DNA of 7,810 bases, taken from positions 1 through 7,810 of the forward strand of contig CAYHZS010000038.1 of assembly GCA_964361185.1 (NCBI GenBank). Reading direction: 5' to 3'. The notes under the pieces were generated by a model. It was not told the DNA's origin, did not search any database, and worked only from the letters and a program-made list of their open reading frames with translations. Shown one piece after another: positions 1 through 6,065 of this stretch. Numbering within the stretch: position 1 is the first letter of the stretch; each line of letters opens with the position of its first letter. The stretch is from JBAZYZ01 sp964361185. Lineage in GTDB: Bacteria; Patescibacteriota; Minisyncoccia; Phycocordibacterales; VMEP01. A program made the position numbers and the translations under genes.

Positions 1-1446
1 ATAAACGTTGCGAAGTATCGATTTTCCTTCCGCCGCAAGCATAGCTATGAGTATTATCATGGCTGGGCGGAGTGCCGGAGGGCATACCACCTGGCTCCCT
101 TTCAGCTTTGTTTTACCGGTGATAAATACACGGTGAGGATCAGCCAGTGTTACCTGAGCTCCCAACCGATTCAATTCGGTAAAATAAACCGCGCGGTTTT
201 CCCACATCCAGTCATGAATCAAAGTCACTCCCTCGGCCTGCGTGGCTATGGGCACGAAAAAAGGCAAGTTATCGGAATTTATACCCGGATAAGGCAGAGC
301 ATGAATTTTATCCGGCAGAGCCTTAAGCTCCGAGGGCAAAACCGTTATGTCAACCAAATTCGTACGGCCGTTGTATGACTTATATTTTTTTGACACAGTG
401 AATATAAGGCCCATCTTCTCCAATTTGATGAGTTCCACGGAAAGGAAGTCTATCGGACATCGTTTGATTGACAGCTTCGAGCCAGTCGTGACTGCCGCGG
501 AAATAAACATCATTGATTCTATCGGATCTTCGCTGTTGGAATATTCAATTGGTTTATTGAATCCTCCTATTCCATGAACAGTCAAATCAGTCGTGCCGAT
601 GCCTTCTATCTTCACCCCCATCTTCTCCAAAAAGAAGCACAGCTCCTGGACCTGATAATTAGGCGGGGCAAAACGAATAACGGTCACTCCCGGTATAAGG
701 GCCGCCGCCATAAGTATATTGTTGGCTGCCGTGTCGCCCGCTTCATACATCACAATATCGGCAGGTTTCAGCTTATTCGCAGACACAGAGTAGTAATCGC
801 TTTTGGTGGCAATTTTTACGCCCATCTCCTCCAACCCATAGCGATGAGCGGCTATTGTTCTATTTCCCATTTTGCAGCCGCCGGCGTGCGGTAATTGGAA
901 TTTTTTCTCACGATGGATAAGTGGCCCTATAAACATCAGGCTGGAGCGCACTTTTTGGGCCGCTTCCCGGTCTAAGTTGTCGAGTAGTAGTTTATCCGGA
1001 GGAGAAATTTCTACGCTGTTTTGCCCGACCCACCGGATACCCACTCCAATACTTTCCATTATCTCAATCAATCTGTTTACTTCTTCTATGCGTGAGATTC
1101 CACGCAATGTTGTTTTATTTCTGTTAAGCAATGCCGCGCACAACAGCACCACTGAACCGTTTTTGGAAAAATTAGTAGTAATGCTTCCGGAAAGCTTCCT
1201 TCCTCCTTTTATTTCAAAATCCAGAGATTCAGAAATCGTAACTATTTTTCTGTTCAGTATCCTGCTGATTTTCAAAAGTTCCTTGGTGCTGAAATTCTGC
1301 CCGCCTGCTTCCATCCTCGCCACCGCGGACTGGGAAGTGCCAAGTTCTTTGGCAAACGATTCCTGGGTAAATCCGCGTTTTTCCCTAAGATCCCTGATTA
1401 GGTATCCGATTTTTTGCTGGGTGTCGTTTCCTTTGGAAGATTTCAT
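1..1446 (-). CDS. murA: XRE-type HTH domain fused to MurA-like UDP-GlcNAc 1-carboxyvinyltransferase (3' end cut by window)
   Basis: Reading from the ATG at 1446 gives 482 codons open to the window edge. Residues about 10-66 form an XRE/Cro-type helix-turn-helix (GFTQESFAKELGTSQSAVARM). The rest aligns with MurA, which transfers enolpyruvate from PEP to UDP-GlcNAc in the cytoplasm, the first committed step of peptidoglycan synthesis. Counterparts of E. coli MurA residues are visible: Lys95-Asn96 (K22-N23), Arg167 (R91), Cys191 in AGGCKMGNR (C115), Arg196 (R120), His201 (H125) and Asp392 (D305). The R397 counterpart would lie outside the window. Differences from the norm: two extra residues before GGC (LPHAGGC for LPGGC), Ala for Asp123, and TAAN in place of the usual ATEN sugar-binding stretch. 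The enzyme core is therefore divergent but may be active. A good promoter with almost no leader supports the start. It could be a catalytic MurA, a second MurA paralogue, or a regulator that senses UDP-GlcNAc or PEP. Confidence 0.9.
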   Translation of the reverse strand, partial: MKSSKGNDTQQKIGYLIRDLREKRGFTQESFAKELGTSQSAVARMEAGGQNFSTKELLKISRILNRKIVTISESLDFEIKGGRKLSGSITTNFSKNGSVVLLCAALLNRNKTTLRGISRIEEVNRLIEIMESIGVGIRWVGQNSVEISPPDKLLLDNLDREAAQKVRSSLMFIGPLIHREKKFQLPHAGGCKMGNRTIAAHRYGLEEMGVKIATKSDYYSVSANKLKPADIVMYEAGDTAANNILMAAALIPGVTVIRFAPPNYQVQELCFFLEKMGVKIEGIGTTDLTVHGIGGFNKPIEYSNSEDPIESMMFISAAVTTGSKLSIKRCPIDFLSVELIKLEKMGLIFTVSKKYKSYNGRTNLVDITVLPSELKALPDKIHALPYPGINSDNLPFFVPIATQAEGVTLIHDWMWENRAVYFTELNRLGAQVTLADPHRVFITGKTKLKGSQVVCPPALRPAMIILIAMLAAEGKSILRNVY

Positions 1447-1464
1447 ATATCACATATGATATAT
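1445..1464. promoter_or_regulatory. 8-bp perfect dyad over -10 box and start codon, candidate operator
   Basis: ATATATCA (1445-1452) and TGATATAT (1457-1464) are exact inverted repeats separated by CATA. The dyad covers the -10 box, the predicted transcription start and the first base pairs of the start codon of the HTH-MurA gene. A dimeric XRE-type protein bound here would block transcription. Because the adjacent gene carries such a domain, autoregulation is a reasonable inference. The AT-rich context means chance is not excluded. Confidence 0.45.
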
Positions 1465-1483
1465 AAAGTTAAGCAGTAGTCAA
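1449..1483 (-). promoter_or_regulatory. Sigma70-like promoter of the HTH-MurA gene, apparently leaderless
   Basis: On the minus strand TTGACT (1478-1483) is followed after 16 nt by TATCAT (1456-1461); each matches five of six consensus bases. Transcription would start near 1449, about 3 nt before the ATG at 1446, so the mRNA would have almost no leader. No Shine-Dalgarno sequence is present. Boxes are seen directly; the start site is inferred from standard spacing. Confidence 0.65.
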
Positions 1484-1502
1484 ACTAAGGGAAACTCCTC
1501 AT

Positions 1503-1530
1503 TTGTTATTTGTTATTTTGTTATTATACT
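1503..1530 (+). promoter_or_regulatory. Promoter of the PEGA-priA-def-fmt run, apparently leaderless
   Basis: TTGTTA (1503-1508, 4/6 consensus) and TATACT (1525-1530, 5/6) are 16 nt apart. The -10 box ends 9 nt before the ATG at 1540, exactly the spacing seen in the divergent HTH-MurA promoter, so transcription should begin about 3 nt before the start codon. No ribosome binding site precedes the ATG. Confidence 0.5.
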
Positions 1531-1539
1531 ATCGTAAAT

Positions 1540-2421
1540 ATGCAACCTATGCCTATCCGTAAACGGCGGTACTATTTCCTGTTTTTTCTGGTTATATTTT
1601 TGCTGGCAATCCCCGTACTCATGCTTTATACGAGCGGATACCGCCTGGACGATAAATTCAGTCTGGTAAAAACCGGGGGTATTTACATATCGTCTCCCGG
1701 GATTGGAGCGGAAATATATATAAACAACCGACTGAGCAAAACTACTAACATAATCCAGCGCGATTTTTTTGAACAAAATCTCACTCCTGGAAATTATTTC
1801 GTATTCGTGTACAAAGACGGTTATTGGCCCTGGTCAAAAGAACTGAAGGTTCGTGAGCAAATCGTGGCTGACGCCCACCCATTCCTTGTCCCGCGCGAAC
1901 CCAAACTAGAGGAAATTCTAGCTACCATACTTTCTCCAGGCAAAAGCATCGTGGAAGGAGAAAAAAATCCGCTGTATGAAAACGTGCTTCTTCTTTTCTC
2001 CTCAAAACCGATTCCTCCTTCGGCAGAGCTTTACACTAATTCCGCTTCGGCTACTTCCACCATAACTTACAATAAAATTCAGTTGATTAGGGAGAAAGAT
2101 ACCATCTTCGCCAAATGGCTCGGAGATATAGATAAAGCGCCATCGTATTTTTGCGATGAATACAAGCGGGAATGCGCCGAAAAAATAACTGTCTTCACGT
2201 CCTCGACCAAGATTAAAACGTTTGATTTCTATCCGGACAGGGACGACGTTATTATTCTTTCTAGAAAAAATGGAATATACGCCATAGAGGCAGACACCAG
2301 AAAAATACAAAACTTTAACTTGGTTTACGCTGGAAGCGACCCCGATTTCCGCATTGGGAGCGACGGGATTCTCTACGTCAAAGACGGCAAGACCATATAC
2401 AAAACGACGCTCTCCCTCTAA
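1540..2421 (+). CDS. Single-pass membrane-anchored PEGA-domain protein
   Basis: 293 residues. A basic N-terminus (IRKRR) is followed by one hydrophobic segment at about 11-31 with no obvious cleavage site, so most of the chain should sit outside the membrane. Residues about 43-110 look like a PEGA domain: a GGIYISSPGIGAEIYINN strand pair, a TPGNYFVFVYKDGYWPW turn and strand, then a charged strand. PEGA domains are small surface-layer-type beta folds. Residues about 220-293 read like one or two beta-propeller blades (DFYPDRDDVIILSRKNGIYAIE, then RIGSDGILYVKDG). Cys205 and Cys212 could form a disulfide. I chose the ATG at 1540 because the promoter ends just before it; a TTG at 1510 would lie upstream of the -10 box, and an ATG at 1549 is the alternative. 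Only 5 nt separate its stop from the priA-like gene, so they are probably cotranscribed. Its precise function is unknown. Confidence 0.82.
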   Translation: MQPMPIRKRRYYFLFFLVIFLLAIPVLMLYTSGYRLDDKFSLVKTGGIYISSPGIGAEIYINNRLSKTTNIIQRDFFEQNLTPGNYFVFVYKDGYWPWSKELKVREQIVADAHPFLVPREPKLEEILATILSPGKSIVEGEKNPLYENVLLLFSSKPIPPSAELYTNSASATSTITYNKIQLIREKDTIFAKWLGDIDKAPSYFCDEYKRECAEKITVFTSSTKIKTFDFYPDRDDVIILSRKNGIYAIEADTRKIQNFNLVYAGSDPDFRIGSDGILYVKDGKTIYKTTLSL

Positions 2422-2426
2422 CAAAC

Positions 2427-4370
2427 ATGAAACTAGTCACCGTCATCCCCATAGCACGCGGAGTCTTCAAAGACACCCTTTCTTACTGGAGCAGTAAAAG
2501 CATCCCCCTTGGGTCTGTTGCAGTCACCTCGGTGCGTAATCGAAAAATAAACGCTTTAGTGGTGGAAACGGAAGATATTGAGGAAGCCAAAGGGAATATC
2601 AAGGCAGCTCCTTTTGCTCTCAAAAAAATTGGTGAGGTAAGGCCAGGTATGTTTCTGCCGGCATTCGTGAGCGCCGCCGGAAGAAGTGCCAAATACTTCG
2701 CTACACCTATAGGCGGTATTCTTCAAACATTTGTTCCAAAAGTGGCATTTGGCGTCTACCCTACAAAAATCCGGCAAAAATCACCTGTGCTTGGCGCACT
2801 TTCACCGCGGCTGAAAATAGAAAAATTAGCCTTTCAATCGGAAGATGATGACCGAATGGCAGCATACAAAAGCCTAGTCAGGGAAGAGTTCGCTAAGAAA
2901 TTTTCAGTTTTTATTTGCTTCCCTACTATAGATGACGTGCGCCGAGTCGCAGCTTCGTTCGAAAAAGGAATCAAGGAATATACGGTAGTCTTGCATAGCG
3001 CGTTGCCTAAAAAGACTCTAGTTGCTGAATGGGAAAAGGCAGTAAAAGAGGAACATCCGTTGGTCATACTGGCCACAGCCTCATTTATAAGTATTCCGCG
3101 GGAAGATATACGGACAATTATTATTGAGAAAGAAAACTCACGCTTCTACAAAACAATCGGACGGCCGGAAGTGGACATACGGAAATTTCTCGAGTATTAC
3201 GCGGAAGAAAGTGGGTCTAAACTCATATTCGGTGACATTTTCTTGAGACCAGAGACTCTTTACAGATACCACGAACACGAACTCCTGGAATTCACCTCCG
3301 TTAAATTCCGCTCTCTCTCAGCGGCCGAAGGATCAGTAGTGGATATGAAAAAATACAAGGGCTCACCCGGGAACACCGCGGAAAAACCAGAGAAAGGCGG
3401 GGTGCCTGTCAAATTCACCACCCTTTCTAGGGAGCTCAAATTTCTTATAGAAATGAACAGGCGTGAGCATGGGCGGATGTTTATCGTGGCAGGCAGGAGA
3501 GGGATTGCCCCAACCACAATCTGTAATGACTGCGGAACCTTGATAAAGTGTGAAAAATGCGGGTCACCGTTCGTGCTCCACGAGAAAAAGAAAAAAAGAT
3601 TTTTCCTTTGCCATAAATGCGGAAATGAACGCGTCATAGAGAGGGACGGGGAGGAAAAATGCGCCAGTTGCGGAAGTTGGAGGCTTGCTCCTCTTGGTGT
3701 TGGAATTATCCGCGTCATAGACGAGTTTAGGGAAGAGTTCCCGGGAATCCAGATTTTCCATGTGGACAGCGATACGGCCAAAAACGAGAAGCTGATACGC
3801 AAGACAATATCCCAATTCTATGAAACCGAAGGTTCAATCCTTATAGGGACGGAAATGATCATTCCATATCTTGTAAAACCGGTCGAGGCCAGCGCGCTTT
3901 TAGGGATAGATTCTTTTCTTACCATCCCGGACTTGCGCATAAATGAAAAAATATTCGGAATGATTCTGGCTCTCCGCGCGAAAACCCAAAAAACAATAAT
4001 CATCCAAACCCAGGATCCGGAACGCGAATTTTTTGATTATGCACTTCGTGGAGATCTGCTTTCTTTTTACCGGCAGGAAATAGCGGAGCGGAAATTTTTC
4101 GGGTATCCTCCGTTTACTGTCCTGGTTAAAATAAGCTGGAATACGAAACGCGAGCGGGCAGAAAAAGAAACTTCAGAGATAGTTTCTAAGATTAAAGATT
4201 ACGAAACCAGGGGATATTTAACCGGGGAGGAAAACCCGAATGGAACACTTCGGGCAAACGTGCTTATCAAGGTCCCTCGCGACAAGTGGGTCGACGAAGT
4301 GCTTCTTTCTGTTTTAAAGTCGCTCCCTCCGCGTTATATTGTTTCCATCAACCCGGAAAGCCTTCTGTAG
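2427..4370 (+). CDS. priA: PriA-like primosomal protein N' with degenerate helicase motifs
   Basis: 647 residues, shorter than the roughly 730 usual for PriA, which restarts replication at stalled forks by binding forks and loading the replicative helicase. Retained: an N-terminal DNA-binding-like region (1-110); eight zinc-ligand cysteines at 366, 369, 375, 378, 395, 398, 412 and 415 with the preceding RRGIAPTTICNDCG; and a C-terminal core with GYPPF at 559-563. Lost: there is no GxGKT Walker A anywhere (the place for it, about 132-143, reads KLAFQSEDDDRM); the Walker B DEEH is EKEN (234-237); GTRSA is ATASF (216-220); GSATP is GDIFL (269-273); motif V after GTEM (474-477) has lost the usual KGHDF; motif VI QVAGRAGR is about ILALRAKT (513-520). 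The frame is intact for 647 codons, so this is not an obvious pseudogene. def and fmt follow in classic priA order. I infer a non-ATPase structural or DNA-binding role. Confidence 0.85.
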   Translation: MKLVTVIPIARGVFKDTLSYWSSKSIPLGSVAVTSVRNRKINALVVETEDIEEAKGNIKAAPFALKKIGEVRPGMFLPAFVSAAGRSAKYFATPIGGILQTFVPKVAFGVYPTKIRQKSPVLGALSPRLKIEKLAFQSEDDDRMAAYKSLVREEFAKKFSVFICFPTIDDVRRVAASFEKGIKEYTVVLHSALPKKTLVAEWEKAVKEEHPLVILATASFISIPREDIRTIIIEKENSRFYKTIGRPEVDIRKFLEYYAEESGSKLIFGDIFLRPETLYRYHEHELLEFTSVKFRSLSAAEGSVVDMKKYKGSPGNTAEKPEKGGVPVKFTTLSRELKFLIEMNRREHGRMFIVAGRRGIAPTTICNDCGTLIKCEKCGSPFVLHEKKKKRFFLCHKCGNERVIERDGEEKCASCGSWRLAPLGVGIIRVIDEFREEFPGIQIFHVDSDTAKNEKLIRKTISQFYETEGSILIGTEMIIPYLVKPVEASALLGIDSFLTIPDLRINEKIFGMILALRAKTQKTIIIQTQDPEREFFDYALRGDLLSFYRQEIAERKFFGYPPFTVLVKISWNTKRERAEKETSEIVSKIKDYETRGYLTGEENPNGTLRANVLIKVPRDKWVDEVLLSVLKSLPPRYIVSINPESLL

Positions 4371-4390
4371 CGCTTCTTCTATAACTGGGT

Positions 4391-4396
4391 AATAAT
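4391..4396 (+). promoter_or_regulatory. Possible internal -10 box before def
   Basis: AATAAT matches five of six bases of the -10 consensus and ends 9 nt before the def ATG, the same spacing as the two leaderless promoters near 1450-1530. No convincing -35 box lies at the right distance (only TTCTGT at 4363-4368). The sequence is AT-rich, so this may be chance. Confidence 0.25.
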
Positions 4397-4405
4397 AGCA
4401 AGTAT

Positions 4406-4942
4406 ATGGCAAAAATTGTTCAAGCTAAAAATCCTGTGCTTCGGGAAAAAGCCCATGAGGTGGCTATTTCCGATATTTCCGGCAAAAAAATCAAGAAGGT
4501 TATATCAGAAATGAAATTACTTCTTGCCAAAGAGCACGACGGTGTAGCTATTGCCGCTCCTCAAATCGGAGTACCAGTGCGCATTTTTGTGGTTTCAGGA
4601 AAAGCTTTTGCTCTTAATAAAAACATGGATGTTGCCGAGAAGACAGCAAGTGACAAAGCAATATATCCTGATATTTCTTTTATAAATCCGAAGTTAACAA
4701 AACTTTCACAAAAAAAGCCCTGGCAGGTGGAAGGATGCCTTTCCGTCAGATGGCTTTACGGCAAAGTGAAGCGTTCGGAAAAAGCGACCGTAACAGCGTA
4801 TGATGAGCACGGCAAAAAATTTACCCGCGGAGCAAGTGGACTTCTCGCTCAAATATTTCAGCACGAAACGGACCATTTGGACGGAGTGCTTTTCATCGAC
4901 AAAGCTAAGGATGTGGAGAATTTACCGCCACAGAAATCATAA
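4406..4942 (+). CDS. def: Peptide deformylase
   Basis: 178 residues, normal length for the family. It removes the formyl group from the N-terminal methionine of new proteins at the ribosome exit, using a bound metal ion. All three family motifs are visible: motif 1 GVAIAAPQIG (46-55), motif 2 EGCLS with metal ligand Cys111, and motif 3 HETDH with metal ligands His153 and His157 and catalytic Glu154. Motif 1 usually reads G-x-G-x-AA-x-Q; here the second glycine is Ala48. After EGCLSV the usual PG is RW. Otherwise the protein should be active. A loop between about 68 and 90 includes DVAEKTASDK. It lies 35 nt after the priA-like gene and 87-99 nt before fmt, its functional partner. No Shine-Dalgarno sequence precedes the ATG, but the N-terminus (MAKIVQAKNPVLREKA) fits the family start. 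Confidence 0.95.
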   Translation: MAKIVQAKNPVLREKAHEVAISDISGKKIKKVISEMKLLLAKEHDGVAIAAPQIGVPVRIFVVSGKAFALNKNMDVAEKTASDKAIYPDISFINPKLTKLSQKKPWQVEGCLSVRWLYGKVKRSEKATVTAYDEHGKKFTRGASGLLAQIFQHETDHLDGVLFIDKAKDVENLPPQKS

Positions 4943-4945
4943 AAC

Positions 4946-5026
4946 ATAAAACTTGTAGCTTATAGCCCAAGAAAATGCCGAATTAATGTTTCAAAAAAGT
5001 TATAGGTTATAAGCTATAAGTTATAG
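4946..5026. repeat. Heptamer arrays in opposite orientations between def and fmt
   Basis: Plus strand 4999-5026 is four uninterrupted 7-bp units: GTTATAG, GTTATAA, GCTATAA, then GTTATAG. On the minus strand 4966-4946 holds three more in series: GCTATAA, GCTACAA, GTTTTAT. The two arrays face each other, so 4950-4965 can pair with 5007-5022 over 16 positions with only two G-U pairs, around a 41-nt loop. The pairing could form a large weak hairpin ahead of fmt, but no U-tract follows, so I do not call it a terminator. Confidence 0.7.
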
Positions 5027-5041
5027 AATGTGCAAAGTCAA

Positions 5042-5962
5042 ATGAACCCTCTGTTACAGTCAACAACACACAAAACGCAACCTCCACCCAAGATTGTTTT
5101 TTTTGGCACGCCGGAACTTGTCGTTCCAATTCTTGATGAATTGAAAGAAAATGGCTTCACGCCAGCGCTTGTCGTCACCTCGCCGGACAAGCCTGCCGGG
5201 CGCGGACTTACGCTCACCTCCCCTCCCGCCAAAATATGGGCGGAACAAAACAGTATAGAAGTTCTACAACCACTGAATTTGAATTCTGAATTCACCTATA
5301 AGCTAAAAGCTAAAAGCTGTCAGCTATTCATCGTCGTCGCCTACGGCAAAATACTCCCGCAAGAAATTATAGATATTCCAAAATATGGCACTTTCAATAT
5401 CCATTATTCCTTGCTCCCCAAATACCGTGGCGCCACGCCCGTGGAATCAGCAATTTTGAATGGAGAAAAGGAGACTGGCGTTTCAATACAAAAAATGGCT
5501 TTTGAATTGGACGCTGGGCCTATAGTGGCGAAAGAGAAAACTGAAATTGGAGAAAACGAAACAGCGCCGGAATTGCGCGACCGGCTGAATGGACTCGGCA
5601 AAAATCTTTTAGTCAAAACAATCCCAAAAATTCTGAACGGCACAGCAACATACAAAGAACAAAATCACTCCGAAGCAACTTTTACCAAAAAAATCACGAA
5701 AGAAAACGGCCTGATTGATTTGAATGATTCGCCCGAAACTAACTACCGCAAATACCTAGCCTACTCCGGCTGGCCGGGGACATATTTTTTCACCACGCGA
5801 AAAAATGGCGAACAAATACGAGTATTAGTAAAAAATGCTTCTTTTAAAAAAGGCTCGCCTGCGCCAAATGCAACGTGGCAGGCAGGAGAATTCAAAATAA
5901 ACCGCGTTCTCCCTGATGGAAAAAAGGAAATGGATTATTCAGATTTCTTGCGTGGAATATAA
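5042..5962 (+). CDS. fmt: Methionyl-tRNA formyltransferase
   Basis: 306 residues from the ATG at 5042 (310 from a GTG at 5030; neither start has a ribosome binding site). The family core begins at residue 17 (KIVFFGTPE), so about 16 poorly conserved residues precede it with either start. It transfers a formyl group from 10-formyl-THF to initiator Met-tRNA in the cytoplasm. Visible motifs: VVTSPDKPAGRG (44-55), VVAYGKILP (98-106), and NIHYSLLPKYRGATP with Asn119 and His121. Asp157 in ELDAGPIV completes the Asn-His-Asp catalytic set of E. coli N106, H108 and D144. The C-terminal tRNA-binding domain is recognisable (GLIDLNDSPETNYRKYLAYSGWPGTYF). Residues about 85-96 (TYKLKAKSCQLF) are encoded by a heptamer repeat array and have replaced the usual sequence before the VVAYG strand. 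It sits downstream of def, as is common in bacteria. Confidence 0.93.
   Translation: MNPLLQSTTHKTQPPPKIVFFGTPELVVPILDELKENGFTPALVVTSPDKPAGRGLTLTSPPAKIWAEQNSIEVLQPLNLNSEFTYKLKAKSCQLFIVVAYGKILPQEIIDIPKYGTFNIHYSLLPKYRGATPVESAILNGEKETGVSIQKMAFELDAGPIVAKEKTEIGENETAPELRDRLNGLGKNLLVKTIPKILNGTATYKEQNHSEATFTKKITKENGLIDLNDSPETNYRKYLAYSGWPGTYFFTTRKNGEQIRVLVKNASFKKGSPAPNATWQAGEFKINRVLPDGKKEMDYSDFLRGI
5295..5329 (+). repeat. Heptamer repeat array inside fmt
   Basis: Five consecutive 7-bp units with a shared GCTA-type core: CCTATAA, GCTAAAA twice, GCTGTCA, GCTATTC. They match the unit in the def-fmt spacer. Three units make 21 bp, or seven codons, so the frame can be kept. The array encodes about residues 85-96 of Fmt. 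Confidence 0.6.
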
Positions 5963-5972
5963 GCTACTACAA

Positions 5973-6012
5973 AACAACATACCAACATTCTGCAGAATGT
6001 TGGTATGTTGTT
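5973..6012. repeat. Perfect 40-bp palindrome between convergent fmt and cyclophilin genes
   Basis: Twenty-base arms (left arm AACAACATACCAACATTCTG) meet with no spacer around CTGCAG. It starts 10 nt after the fmt stop and ends 53 nt before the cyclophilin stop, so it may act as a two-way terminator. A T-rich tail (GTTGTTTTG) follows on the minus strand; the plus-strand tail (GTTGTTAACC) is weak. Its central 22 bp recur in the palindrome at 7236-7271 with one base changed. Confidence 0.8.
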
Positions 6013-6021
6013 AACCCTCTA

Positions 6022-6063
6022 GGCTTAAGCGCTATGTTCTACGCTATACGTTCTAAGCTCTAA
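6022..6063. repeat. Heptamer repeat array ending at the cyclophilin stop codon
   Basis: Positions 6036-6063 are four clean 7-bp units: GTTCTAC, GCTATAC, GTTCTAA, then GCTCTAA. Two looser units (GGCTTAA, GCGCTAT) precede them from 6022 in the same phase. The units match the consensus of the arrays near fmt (G, pyrimidine, T, A/C, T/A, A, variable). The array lies in the 3' untranslated region of the minus-strand cyclophilin gene. Confidence 0.65.
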
Positions 6064-6065
6064 GA

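Noticed and set aside
133..1459. Series of plus-strand open frames across the first 1.4 kb
   Set aside because: They give low-complexity, unrecognisable proteins and lie opposite a continuous minus-strand frame with clear HTH and MurA motifs.
1510..1539. TTG start for the PEGA protein
   Set aside because: It lies upstream of the -10 box at 1525-1530, so the codons would not be transcribed; the ATG at 1540 fits the promoter.
2427..4370. PriA-like gene as a frameshifted pseudogene
   Set aside because: The frame is open for 647 codons, the zinc cysteines and C-terminal motifs are intact, and no fragment of Walker A appears in the translated frame.
4946..5026. Heptamer arrays as a CRISPR array, tRNA or terminator
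   Set aside because: Units are 7 bp with no spacers, there is no cloverleaf, and no U-tract follows the weak stem.
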